Origin: Chaunax sp. Z400
Taxonomy: Eukaryota > Chordata > Actinopteri > Lophiiformes > Chaunacidae
Length of the DNA: 64,000 nt
Reading direction: 5' to 3'
NCBI GenBank assembly: GCA_037577475.1
Contig: CM075189.1
Coordinates: forward strand, 18,143,839-18,207,838
The notes beneath the pieces were generated by a model that made no database searches, had not been told where the DNA came from, and saw only the letters and a program-made list of their open reading frames with translations. The position numbers were made by a program, and so were the translations under genes. Below are positions 45,055-56,400 of this stretch, in pieces. Each line of letters opens with the position of its first letter. Positions within the stretch are counted from its first letter, which is position 1.

Positions 45055-46560
45055 ATGTCAAGTGAAGTCGAAATGTATTTATATAGAGTATTTAAAAAGT
45101 TGAAAGTGTTGAACATGCTCAAAATAACAGATGACAATTGTACAATATAGAATTAAATACAGATAGTAATACAAACACAATAAATGCAATAATAATAAAG
45201 AAATGCAGTTCAATAAAAGATAGTCAAGATGTCAAGCTCCAAGGTCTAAAAGCCTGTGAGAAGAGATGAGTCTTCAGCAGCGATTTAAATATTTCTAGGT
45301 TCTATGCACATTTGATATGAATCAGTAAATTGTTCCAGAGATTAGAAGCAGCCACCGCAAAAGTCCGGCCACCTCTGTTTTTAAAGCTGGATCTTGGCAC
45401 AACCAGGAGCAGCTGGTTGGTAGAACTCAGTGCTCTCACTGGAGTATGAAGGTGCAAGAGAGCTGATAAATAAGGAGGAGCCAGCCCATTAAAAGAAGAA
45501 TTTTGAAATCAATCCTGACAATCCTGACAGGAAGCCAGTGGAGTGAGGTCAATGCTGGGGTTATGTGATCACGTTCGCTTTTCTTTCTCCAGTTCAAAGT
45601 CGAGCAGCTGCATTTTGAACTTGCTGCAGACGATTAAGAGAGGACTGATCTAAATCCACATACAGGGAATTACAATAATCATGTGGAAAGGTAATAAAAG
45701 CATGAATATCTTTCTCCAAATCTTTGAGAGAGAGATAGGCCTTGACCTTTGCTAAAAGTCTTAACTGATAGAAACTTTTTTTAACAACAGAACAGATCTG
45801 TTTGTCAAGTTTGAAGAAACTGTTAAAAGTCACGCTAAGATTTTTAGCAGAAAATCAATTGAATGGAGATAAAGGGTCAAGAGCACCATCGGGGTGATCC
45901 AGTAGCTTAGATTGTCTAAACATAAAAATCCTCTTTTTACTTTCATTGAGATTAAGAAAATGTAGTTTCATCCAGGTTTTAATATCCTGAAGACAGTTCA
46001 TCAAAGGTACCAGTGATTCTTTAATGCATGTTTTTAAGGGCAGATTAATTTGAATATCATCAGCAAAACAAGAAATGGGAATATTAGTGTTTTTTTATTT
46101 AAAAAATTTTTTTTTAATGGACCCCAAGGGGAGCATATACAATGGAAAGAGTATTGAGCCCACAATGCAGCCTTGTGGGACTCCACAGGTGTGTGTGGCG
46201 GCATTTGAAAAATATTCACCAAGATGGGCAGAGAAACTTCTGTCAGGTATGACTAAAACCATTTTAGTGCAGTACTTCTGATACCTACACACTGTTCCAG
46301 ATGTGATAAAAGGATCATATGTTCCACAGTTTCAAAAGGAGCTGTGAGGTCTAAAAGCACCAGAATGGTGCTTCTATGAGTCAACAGTTTAAAAAAAGGT
46401 CATTAAAAACTGTTAAAAGAGCTGTTCTAGTACTCTGGCATGGTGTGAAACCAGACTAAAACTTTTAATAAATATCATGGGTGTCTAAAAAAAAGTTTGT
46501 AACTGAATAACAACTCCTCTCTCCAAAACTTTAGACAGAGAAGGAAGTTAAGAAATAGGC
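45055..46560 (-). mobile_element. 5'-truncated, decayed L2/Rex1-type LINE (reverse transcriptase and C-terminal region)
   Basis: On the minus strand this encodes, in broken frames, the reverse transcriptase of a non-LTR retrotransposon. From the 5' side (high coordinates) come an N-terminal RT piece reading FRPIS then LSKVLE (about 46500-46555), motif A as LLDLTAPFETVEH with the catalytic Asp at 46349-46351, SDRSFS-type DRSFSAHLGEY then CGVPQG (46170-46187), and FADD, the catalytic motif C (46056-46067). Then follow KDLEKDIHAFI, YCNSLYV, LQQVQNAAARL (about 45594-45740), and a C-terminal part with FNGLAPPYLSALL, LLLVVPRS and AAASNLWNN-like words. Stops and frame changes (for example around 46081-46120) show it is dead. 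The LYMLPLG tail after GVPQG is typical of fish L2-like elements (from memory). The sequence upstream of RT is missing, as expected for 5' truncation. Confidence 0.92.
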
Positions 46561-49500
46561 CTGAAGTTGGAGAGAAGTGGATGTGTGTTTTGAAACAGAT
46601 GTGAACACACACTATACACTGTTTCCATCACCATTATCAGCCACTTGTTAACAATAGGAATGATGATGCTTTCATTGTTCGGAACTGTTATCCATTCTAG
46701 TACCAAGTATTATCAGACACTTACCTGACATTATTTATCATTCAAACTGAATTTGTAGACTTCTTGTGTTCAGGTTTAGTTTATAGAATTAATGTGGGTC
46801 TGCCCAGCTGAATGTAAAGGCGATTATTTCCAGCCTGTAAGTAATAGAGGGGCTGCCTCTTAGCGAGTGGAAGCGTGGTTTTGCCAAGATAGTGGGAGGA
46901 ATGGAGTGCATATCCACACAGCAAATTGGCCTGGGAACTGAGAAAGACAACTCTATCTAACCATCATTAGTGGGAGAAATTAGTCACAGATGTATTTCAC
47001 TGGTCATTTGTGAGCGTTCAGATGTTAAACATACTCCTTTTCATCATTCCAATTATGACTGGGCCAGGGACTTTTTTTTTTAATGCTCTCACAAGTTTCT
47101 GTCTTGTCAGCTGAGATACAGCAATTTCTTTTTTCGTTGTTTTTTTTTAGTCACTCATCATATATTTTATTTTTGTTCACAGGTTAGTTAGACAGGCTGG
47201 CAGGTCTCTTGCAGTTCAATCCTCAGTCCCTGAGACGGAGGACGGGGTACATGTTTGCAGGCAGATTGCACATTTGAGGGAATAACTTGTAGAGGGCAGC
47301 ACATCCTTTGTTCCACTCTGTTCCTTTCCCTTTACTGTAAATATGTTTGTTGAAGACCTGTCATCTCCAGTTTCCTTTATTTCTTTTCAAGGCCTGTTCG
47401 TGTTTCTGGTGTCTCGTGGTGTGCCTCAGCCGAGTCGTCTATGTCCAGAAGTGAACATGTGGTACTATTTAATATCTTAATGCCGTGGGTTTTATGGTTG
47501 CCTTGTGGGAGATATCACATGGACTGCAACCAGCATAATTCTGGGCCAGGAAACAGACTTGATGTCCAAGTGTTGGAGAACTCTTGTTATCATAGAGCTT
47601 CCCAAGGGTATACCTCAGTCCAAGACCCACAGAGTAGGCTTAACATGGATGCCAAGTCATCCTGAATAAGCCAAATCTGATTTTGCTCAAACATTCAAGT
47701 ATTTGTGTTTGTCTCGTATTTATATGTGTGTGTGTGTATGTGTGTGTGAGGGTGTGTGCATACATATAAGCTTAAACTTGAATGTGTAACAGCTATGCTC
47801 ACCGGAGACATCTCTACAATTGGTTACGTTGGCTCCAGTGAAACTTTCAGGGGTTTTGTTAAGACGTAATTTTGAAACGCTTCCCCCTTGACGTGCTTCT
47901 CAAACTAAGGATTTTAAATTAGCATCTTTCAACAAATGAGTAATTATTATTATTAATTATTATTAATAATAATTAATATTTACGTATCTGTATATACATT
48001 TTATATAAATTGCATGTTGAGTATTCAGTGTAAAGCTCTCAACCCTATTATTGTCCTTAGAGGGCCATCTGCCCCAAAAACCATCTATGCCGAAATGCAC
48101 TGAGAGCTACATAATACAACAGATTCAAAGTTTTTATAGCACTGTTTATATTTGAACTGATTTTCTCCAGGCTTTCCTGATTTCTGTTATCTTCATCTTA
48201 TTCCTTCCAACACCAATCACTAAATGATTGTGTTGTTGGAAGTACATACGTGACAAATCACCATTGTACATAATGGCTTCAACAAAACCAGTGAGCTGCC
48301 AAAAACTCCCACATTGCGCCCATTACAAACGGCTCTTTACTGAGTCAATTAACAAATATAAATCTGGCCAAGAGAGAGATGGCATTGTTGTCACAGTATT
48401 ACATTTTAGCCACTCGGCAACTAGTAAAACACGTTTAAATGTTAGCAAGGACTTTGATCAACCGACTCCGTGAGACAGGTTAAGCTTCCTTGGCAGAGAA
48501 AACAAACATTCCCCAGCTCACATTCTAATTAATAAAAAAAAAAATTTTGCCATTATTTAATTCCACCCAAGTATATCAAGTGCAGTTTGAGGTTTGTTTG
48601 TTGTAAACAACTGACAACTTTTGTGTTTCGGAATCATAACATTTGATTTCCTGTAGTGGCCACACATCCAGTGAAACATGCTTCCTATTGTCTTCCTCTC
48701 CACACACCTGGCACTCTAACTAGTGTGGCAGCTCAGATGTACGCAAGCCCTCCAGGGTCCATCAGTCCACATGCAGCGCTCAGAGGAAACATGTGACATG
48801 TGGTGTAATTGAGTCAGCCAGCCAATACTGCCACAGAAATCAGCCAAGTGATGCCACTACTTAGTGCCCAGTGGGGGAGCTCTGCGGAGGATGGGATGGA
48901 ATCAGAAAAGAAAGTGCCTGTCTGAGATTATTAAAGACAATGCTTTGTGTTTAAGTTGAGATAGCATGGGGCCCTGAGCATAAAGGTGAAGACAGCTGAG
49001 GCACTGAAGAATGGTCCAAGAGCACCCTGCTGAGAGTGTAAGGTATCTAAGTGAGAGATTCAAGTCGCAGGCGAGAAAATATCGGAGGTTTAAGAAAACA
49101 TTAAGTCCGGAAAGCAGGGGAATTCTCCCTCTCACTTTAATTCGCCCTCTGTCTTTGGGCCGTTCTCTCGTGGAGCTCATTGTTTTCTCATGTATTTTTG
49201 CTGGCTCTCAAATTTCCTTATCCAAGCCCTTTGCCACATAAGAAATCCAGCATGGCTCCTTGGGCCTCACTGGCTACTGAATCACTATATGTGACCTTGG
49301 TAATTATAGCTGCCCTATTGTGATTTAAATAAGAAGGGAAATGCATTGTTATTACTGTCAGCAATTGAGGATCTGTGTTGTCATTTTTGAAAAAAAAATT
49401 AACCCCTACTGAGTTGCCAAATTACCCTGTGCAATTATCTTGAAAAAGTGACACTGTAAAATAAAATGATCTTGACTTTTTGCTTGTGAAGTCGAAACAG

Positions 49501-51795
49501 ATGCATTCTGTTTCCCAACCTATAGCAAATCAGTAGTCACTAAACTGTACTCCATTTTAGTTGTTAGAGCTAAGAATTTAGAGTGAAGCAAAGGCTGTTC
49601 CTTGAAAGTGATGAAACAAACTTGTGTGTGATATTTTACACTTATAGTGTGAACATTATCCCTGGTATTAAACAAAGGGCTTTGTCCTGTTTAAGACCTT
49701 CACATCATATTGAATAGCTAGCAACCTTTTTCTAAATGCATTATATAATGTTTTCAAAGTCCGTCTTCTCACCACATTTTTTCTGTTAACAAAAAGAAGA
49801 AAAAAAAATGTGGCCATTGGGTTAAGTGTACCTTTGGATTCCACTGAGTACTTTATGTAGGTGACACATCCAGTTGTCTGTCTGAGTGCAGAGTCTTGTC
49901 AGCCTGTGAGGAGCCTCGTCAGACAGAAAATCAAGCCTTAATACTACAGTATATACAGGATTGGAACATACTTGGACCATTTTAAATACTGCTTAATACA
50001 ATAAACAACCTCATTGCAGATGTAATGTGTTGATAGCAACTGCTGGAGGGAACTTCAGCATTGTTTCTTCAGGCTGCTCAAGAGGTATTTCATCTTTGAT
50101 TTTTTTTTTCTTTTTCTTCTTCAAATATGCAAGCCAGCGCTCAGGGAGCATATTGTTTGTTCTAGATTTCCTGAGAGACTCCCACCTTGGGCTTAAACAG
50201 ATAATCTCCCAAAAGCAATTGGGAGGAGGTAAGGGGGTCTAAAAAACAATCTTGTAGCTTTGTTATTGTGAAAAAGAAATGTCATTCCTCACTCATCCCT
50301 ATTGCATATGCAGTTTAACACAATTGACCTTTTGTTCACCACATGGTCACATATGGTTTTAAATCTTAGACACTGACATGTAACGGTTCCCCAGAGAGAC
50401 TCTATAATGTTCCATTATGAAAACAGAAGTCAAAATCATTCTTCGACCATTTGTCTGTGGTGGACACTGGACAGTCATGTAACAGACACTTAAAGCCATT
50501 TTCTGGGATTGTTAGGGGGGGGTCACACAAGTATGTCTTTGGCTTCTGCAAATTGACAGACAAGGCCTAAGGGGAAAAGAAAAAATCAACTATCTACCCA
50601 CTGTGACAGTAAAAGAAATGTTTGCAAGACCGAAAGTCATCCACTAGACTGTGCTCTCATGACAAAGCTGTTGCGTCCATGATATTATATTATCCTTCAT
50701 AATATCAGTGGAGGCTGTGATCAATCACAATTTCCATTAAAAAATATTAATCAATATTAATGTCACATGTATAGCACATGCCTCATAAATGCAAGGCTAG
50801 CCACAAAGAAAAGAAAACCTAACCTGTGTGTGTTTGAGCTGCATTGTTGCATTTAGCTTATTCTAGCGCTGTGGTTGGTACATGAGACTAATTGTGGTTT
50901 ATCAGCTACTTGTGTAAGACACGGGATGGATCGTCCTTTTTCTCTGCAGGGATGCATCGTTCAAATTGAAATACTGTGAATGCAGCTGTACAATGTATCG
51001 TGTCAGCATCAACATCACAATGTTCACATCTACAGCAGTCCCATCGCAGAACTTTGTCTCTGGAGTCTGTTTCAGGAGGAGAAATAATCCGGTAGATGTG
51101 TGTATTTGTCAGGCAGAGTTGTTTTGTGGGGATCCACGGATCAGATGACCTTTAAATGGTCTTTGTATGGTTCTAAACTGGATGGAACTCACATACACAC
51201 CTTTGTTTGCTTGATTTAATTTTTTATACACATATTGAAATGTTGGGGTCAATGAGGTTTGGCTGTGCTGGCTTTTAATAATGTATATTTCTTTGCTATT
51301 TGCTTTATGGTTTTGTATGGTTCAGTAGAGCTATTTGCTACCTTTTTTGTAATTATTGGACTGTGACTGACAGCCCTTTTCATTTAAGGGTCAAATGTGC
51401 TATGAAAAAGTAGCAGGCAAATAAAGCATTTCAAGTCATCTGGTGAAAGTAATTTAATATATTTTATATGAATAGACATAAAATTAAGAGAAAAATATAG
51501 CAACGTCTTTTTTTTTCAATATTGTTCCCATGCCATGCAAAATGGAATGGAGGAAACATCATGAAGTTTTTCAGTGAATAATATTGAGTATTTCAGCAGC
51601 AGGAGTTCAGACACTAAATGCTGAAGTATTCTGGTATGGAAACTATTGCTTTTAATCTGCTAAAACCATCTGTTGACATCTCACCCATCTTGAGTTGCTG
51701 CCTATGTTCTAACATGTATACATTGATTCTGTACATTGCGTAGTGTTGTTGCATTTAAAAACTTATTCTGAAATTTTTTTTCTTTCTTCCTGCAG
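46561..51795. other. Intronic sequence, mostly without recognised features
   Basis: AT-rich. It contains a 28-bp AT-only palindrome (47951-47978) and short TG-rich patches (about 47725-47760). The pyrimidine tract and acceptor of the first formin exon close the interval. No other exon was recognised. Confidence 0.55.
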
Positions 51796-51897
51796 TAAAA
51801 AAAGATGTAAAAGACGAGAACGACGGCAAAATACATCAATTCAAGAAAAAGGCTAAAGAGCTTCGCATCTTGGATGCTAAGACAGCACAGAATCTTT
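51796..51897 (+). CDS. diaph2: Internal exon of a Diaphanous-related formin (start of FH2 domain), probably diaph2
   Basis: This 102-base internal exon encodes part of a Diaphanous-related formin, a cytosolic Rho-GTPase effector whose FH2 domain nucleates and elongates unbranched actin filaments. The frame is 2 bases (TA, finishing a codon begun upstream), then 33 codons, then one base (T) of a split codon. The N-terminal half is charged and lysine-rich (KKDVKDENDGKIHQFKKK), matching the variable linker in vertebrate DIAPH proteins. It then enters the conserved stretch KELRILDAKTAQNL. A strong pyrimidine tract and CAG acceptor end at 51795, and a consensus GTAAGT donor starts at 51898. The split codon T|CA with the exon at 55423 gives Ser and restores AQNLSIFLGS, which supports both junctions. 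From remembered family sequences, KELRILD fits DIAPH2 better than DIAPH1 or DIAPH3 (KELK-type), so the paralogue is an inference. The formin family call is firm. No upstream partner exon was recognised in the preceding 51.7 kb. Confidence 0.9.
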
Positions 51898-52343
51898 GTA
51901 AGTATACACAGTTATATATCATTTGGGTATTTAACAGCCAATAACCACGTGTTGAAAACCAGTAGTTCATGAAATAGACTGTGTTCGTTTTTACCCCTGA
52001 CCTTTTATATCATAACACACTTTTATCTAACCATGATACCTAAGCCATTCTTTCACCAAACCAAGATCTCCCTTACCGCAGCGATGCAATGTGGATTACA
52101 GAACTTCATGACATTTACGTGTCAAAAGCTAAGACTACCTGTCACCCTCCTTGCATCCCTGCATGTGCATCGCATAAACATTAAATTTACATATACCTCC
52201 CAGTATATTTCCTACCCGTGTGATGGTTATATCTTGATATCTCCATGAACATAAACTGCACAGATGAGTTCATCAGGCAAATGATTCTGGTCTGATGTAG
52301 CATGAACATGAGGATGACACATTAAGTATCTCGGTGTATTTCT

Positions 52344-52477
<134 letters not shown>

Positions 52478-52929
52478 ACGTGCACGTGCATATGCACAAG
52501 CATTTGAGGATGTGCCATTGTGTGCATGTCATTGCACTTGTTTATGGGCTGTGACAATGCTGATAGGTGTTCCTGCCATCTTTGATTACAGCCCCAGCAG
52601 ATGGGCTTTGAATTTGCAAGGAAGCAAAAATTATAGAATATCTCACCTCCAAAATCGTCGCACTGGCTGGGAGGCATGCGGTCCTGCACAGCTACACAAC
52701 TCCCCCCAGTTGCCTTGACAGATTCTACAGCCTCATAGATCATATTCACTGCCTGCTGTGGAAACCTCTAAGCTCCCTTCTAATTTTGACGTGTGTTAGT
52801 ATTGAAGGTCCAGTGACTGGGATCGATAGTGGGACAAAATGAATGATCGTGATGTCAGGGCCACTTATGTATCCCCCTATTATGCACACCTCTATCTGAT
52901 AGATTGTGTGCGCATACCTGTCTGCCAGT

Positions 52930-53060
52930 CTAAAATCCAACTTGCAGCTTTTTCAATAAGCTGCAGGTGACCATTTGATTTGTGACTAAGCCCTGAATAA
53001 AGAGAATTACAGTTGTCAAAATGAAATAAGCTATGAGCCAAGGCTAGTTTTTGGAGTGTA
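52930..53060 (-). mobile_element. Ancient LINE C-terminal fragment (minus strand)
   Basis: The minus strand reads, without a stop, LALAHSLFHFDNCNSLYSGL and then SHKSNGHLQLIEKAASWIL. This parallels the C-terminal LINE motif 'LDYCNSLLSGL...RLQLIQNAAARIL'. It is more diverged than the LINE at 45055-46560 and has a different word order around YCNSL, so it is probably a separate, older insertion. Flanking sequence to about 53300 may belong to it but is not readable. Confidence 0.65.
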
Positions 53061-55422
53061 TGAAAGAAATCCCTTGTGACTGTGATCCCACTTTGCAGTT
53101 TTCTTTATAATACTGGACAAACAATCAAATAGTGAGAACCTGATGAGTAGACTGAGTAAAATGAAACCGGTGAGGTGTCAATAGATGAATATACTAACTT
53201 GCAGCACTTTAAACCTGAGAGACAGGGCATTAAGAAGCATAGAGCTGGGCCCATCAACTAGAGCACACTTCTTATTAGAAAGGTTTTTTTTTTTTTTTCA
53301 ATGGTCCAATTAATCACCTATTGTAGTGAATGCTGACCTCAAATCAGGAACAATCGTAACTGAGAAAAATGCATTTAATCATCCGCAATCAGTAAATCAT
53401 TTGCAACATTGAAAGATTAATCCTCACTTTGACATTCTATAGGCTTAAATAAAAAGTTTAAAGGTTCAGAAAAGAAGAAACCAGGCATGAAGAATAGCCT
53501 AGAAAATCACCAGCATTTTCAAGAATAGTATAAACCAAGCAGAACTGTTTCTTTCAAGTTTGACAGCCATTTAATCAGAATATGTTACCTTGATTTTATA
53601 GGAAATTAATACGACAGAAATATTTTAGGCAGGTGTCTATTCGGCCTTAAACCAAACTTAAAATAAAAAACATAAAGAACTTTTCAGGTCTACAACATGT
53701 ATGTGCTACAGACACATACAATCCTGCAAACTAATCAGTTATTAGTTCAAATAATTAACATATATACTATGGGATGATTATGGGAATATTATAGCAATAA
53801 GATCATTTTACAGTACATGATAGTCTAATGATAATGTTACAGGTGTGTTAATGAAAAAGCATTGTTTAAAAATACAAATGATTCTTTAAGAATAATGGAC
53901 GCTAGGGATAACGGTGTATAACCATTGAACCACTTGGTTGATTTTTTGCTGATAGGTTAGTATTTGGCATTGAAATAAAATAAATAGATGCAGGTTGACC
54001 ACACCCTTTACTGACAAAGTACATATAGCAAATCAACAAAATCTGATTATTCATCCCTCACTCTTTGTCAAGGTCGTTTTCACTTCTGCTTTATCTACCA
54101 GTGTGTAATTTACAATATATGTGAGGATTTCTATTTGACATCTCACCCTAAGAGAACTTTGAATCTGGCTTTTGGTTTCATTGAGGAGGTCATGAAGAAA
54201 ATCTACTGCGTTTATGCAAACAAAGATCAAATGCACCCCAACCAGGAGTGTTATACTAATGAGGGGAGAAAAAAATTACATCAATCTAGTGTTGATTACC
54301 AAAATAATATGAAAGCAGTTTAGTTGAATGACTTAAAGTATTAAAAAATATATAAAAGTATTGTCATGATCAAGTAGTAAGTGCTGCAGATTACAAAAAG
54401 TAATCAAACATCAAATACATACAGTACATCAGGTTCCGCTGCTGCAGCAGTGTAGCATCTGTTGAGTGGGTCTCCTCCAACTCATTACCAAACTTCCACC
54501 TGTGACTTCCAACTGGATACACCTGCAGCTCCAATTTCTCCTGTAGACATCCCACCTGGAGATCGGAACACTGACTAGGCTGTCCCCATGAGGCAAATTC
54601 AGTGTACAACACTAATTACAACAAAAGTTGGGAGACTGCCTAAATAAAATAGACTCCCATAATTTCGGAGTCCTTTATGACATATACTCAAACAATACAG
54701 AGGTAATTTATTTAATGATATATCTCATCTAATTGCTTGATTTTTGTAATTACATATTTTTAATGAATTTTATGTAATTTCAAACAAGTCGACACAGGGG
54801 CAAGGCAAAGATGGGAGAGGAAGGAGAAGTTGTGGAATTCTCAAAAAACAATCAAACATTACATGTTTACAATAGTCCACAGGTAAACAGATTGATTAAT
54901 AACAGGTCATGGTATCGTAATTATCTGAACGGGGGCATCCAAGAGTCAATCGCAAGCAAGTTGCAGAACAAGGGTCACCAGTTTTTGAAACACAATTTTT
55001 TATAAAGTATTTCACGACCTAGGTTCTGGAGCACTTCCTAAAATTGTCATACATGTCATTCACTTTTTACACAGCATCTCAAATCTTTTCGAATCAAGGT
55101 TGTACCGTGCATCTTTGCCAGAGGATGCTATCACTGCTATCACAAGACCGACTTTAAATCACTTTTTATTAACGGTCGAGAAGAAATGGCATTACTTGAG
55201 CACCTTTCAGTGTCAGCGGTTGAATCTTGATGTTTCCCCTCTAAATTTTTGTCAGGGTGACACAAACTATCCCGTTAAGGCGAAGAAAGTGTATGACTTT
55301 TTCAAAGTTAGGTATGTTGTCATTTTGTCTGAGGAGCAATAAGTTCTGAAATGTCTCTGTGAACCCCACAGTCTAATAAAAAAAGGAGGGGAAATGACTC
55401 TCTTCTCTCTCCATCACAACAG
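53061..55422. other. Intronic sequence without recognised features
   Basis: AT-rich with a T run at 53284-53299. The frames at 54135, 54811 and 55100 (60-80 codons) were read and show no known domain. The CT-rich tract before 55422 is the acceptor of the second formin exon. Confidence 0.5.
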
Positions 55423-55517
55423 CAATTTTCTTGGGCTCGTTCCGCCTGCCTTATGAAGAGATCAGGGACATTGTGCTGGAGGTAGATGAGGAAAGACTGA
55501 GTGAATCACTCATCCAG
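55423..55517 (+). CDS. diaph2: Internal exon of the same Diaphanous-related formin (FH2 domain), probably diaph2
   Basis: This 95-base exon continues the formin FH2 domain. With the T carried over from the exon ending at 51897 it reads 32 codons, in two blocks: SIFLGSFRLPYEEIRDI and VLEVDEERLSESLIQ. It ends in phase 0. This is the conserved early FH2 segment of vertebrate DIAPH1-3 (FLGS-PYEEI---LEV-E--L-ES-IQ), within the region involved in FH2 dimer and actin contacts. The acceptor is a CT-rich tract ending ACAACAG at 55422, and the donor is CAG|GTAAGA at 55518. There is no stop or frameshift, so the exon looks functional. FLGS and LSES-LIQ lean to DIAPH2, while YEEIR and LEVDE-RL resemble DIAPH3, so the paralogue remains open. 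The next expected segment (NL-KHLPE..., then EPEQFGVVM) was not found before the window ends. Confidence 0.92.
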
Positions 55518-56127
55518 GTAAGACTGATGTTCAGTTTGGTGTGTTAGTTCTTTCACTCACACACACAGACACACACACAACTTATTTTTACTCTCTGCAA
55601 ACATGTGTGCAGCGCAGTGTGTATGTCTGAGAGAGGGAGACGGTCATGTGAAATGATAATCATCAAATTTAAGTGTGGGATGGGTAGCTTTGCGACCCCA
55701 TTTTAAATGTAGTGTAGTCTGTTTTTGGCACAAGTCAATCCTCTCATTCTCATCTGGACCATAGAGACCCCCCATTCATCTTCTTATAATGGATGATGAA
55801 GGACAAGGCTTGGCAAAGACTCCCCAACTCCACCTGCCTTTCCTTCCTCCCTTTGTCTCAAACCATAATTGATGAGCTTCCTAAAGGCTACTTGTTTTTC
55901 TCCCATTTTATTTATTTATTTATTTTTTTGGTCCGGGAAAGCATTAATTCAAAGCAGGGTGGGTGCAGCTGAGGTGAAGATTCAACAATGAGCGGGTTGA
56001 GCCTGAATATTTCTTTTTTTCAGCACTAAAGCACTGCTTTTGTCTTTTTTTTTTGTTCTTTTTAAGCCACCAAGGAGGTTTTTCTTTTTTTTAATTCTTG
56101 CTGGTATTTGTTGAGTTTATTTTTCTG

Positions 56128-56400
56128 TCTGTCTGTAGGATTACACAAAAACTACTCAACAAACTTTGATTAAACTTTCTTTAATATTGCTTCACCATTT
56201 CCCTCTATTACACATTAACTACCTGATAGATGTTGATGTAACTTAGTAGATGGTTTGGACATGTAGCAAGGAAGAGCCAATTAAATATTGGAGTGGTTCC
56301 GGTTAAAGAAGTGCATCCATGATTCTTTTTTTTTTCCACTTACTTGAACAGAATAATGAGGGCACCCATTTTGATGATGCATGTCTTAGAATTTAGAGTA
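56128..56400 (+). repeat. Interspersed repeat copy with CTGTCTGTCTGT head
   Basis: The head CTGTCTGTCTGTAGGATTAC, ACAAAAACTACTCAACAAAC is followed by a diverged insert. Then come AGCAAGGAAGAGCCAATTAA, ATATTGGAGTGGTTCCGG, a CATGATTCTTTTTTTTTCC block and AGAATAATGAGGGC. The order equals the teleost repeat also seen at 11535 and 22335. About 100 bases of unrelated sequence between the head and GCAAGGAAGAGCC may be an insertion or heavy decay. Confidence 0.6.

Noticed and set aside
54135..55342. Three plus-strand frames (62, 64 and 80 codons) between the exons, considered as alternative formin exons or a transposon gene
   Set aside because: No similarity to FH2 sequence, the exon pair already joins in phase without them, and no transposase or RT motif was seen.
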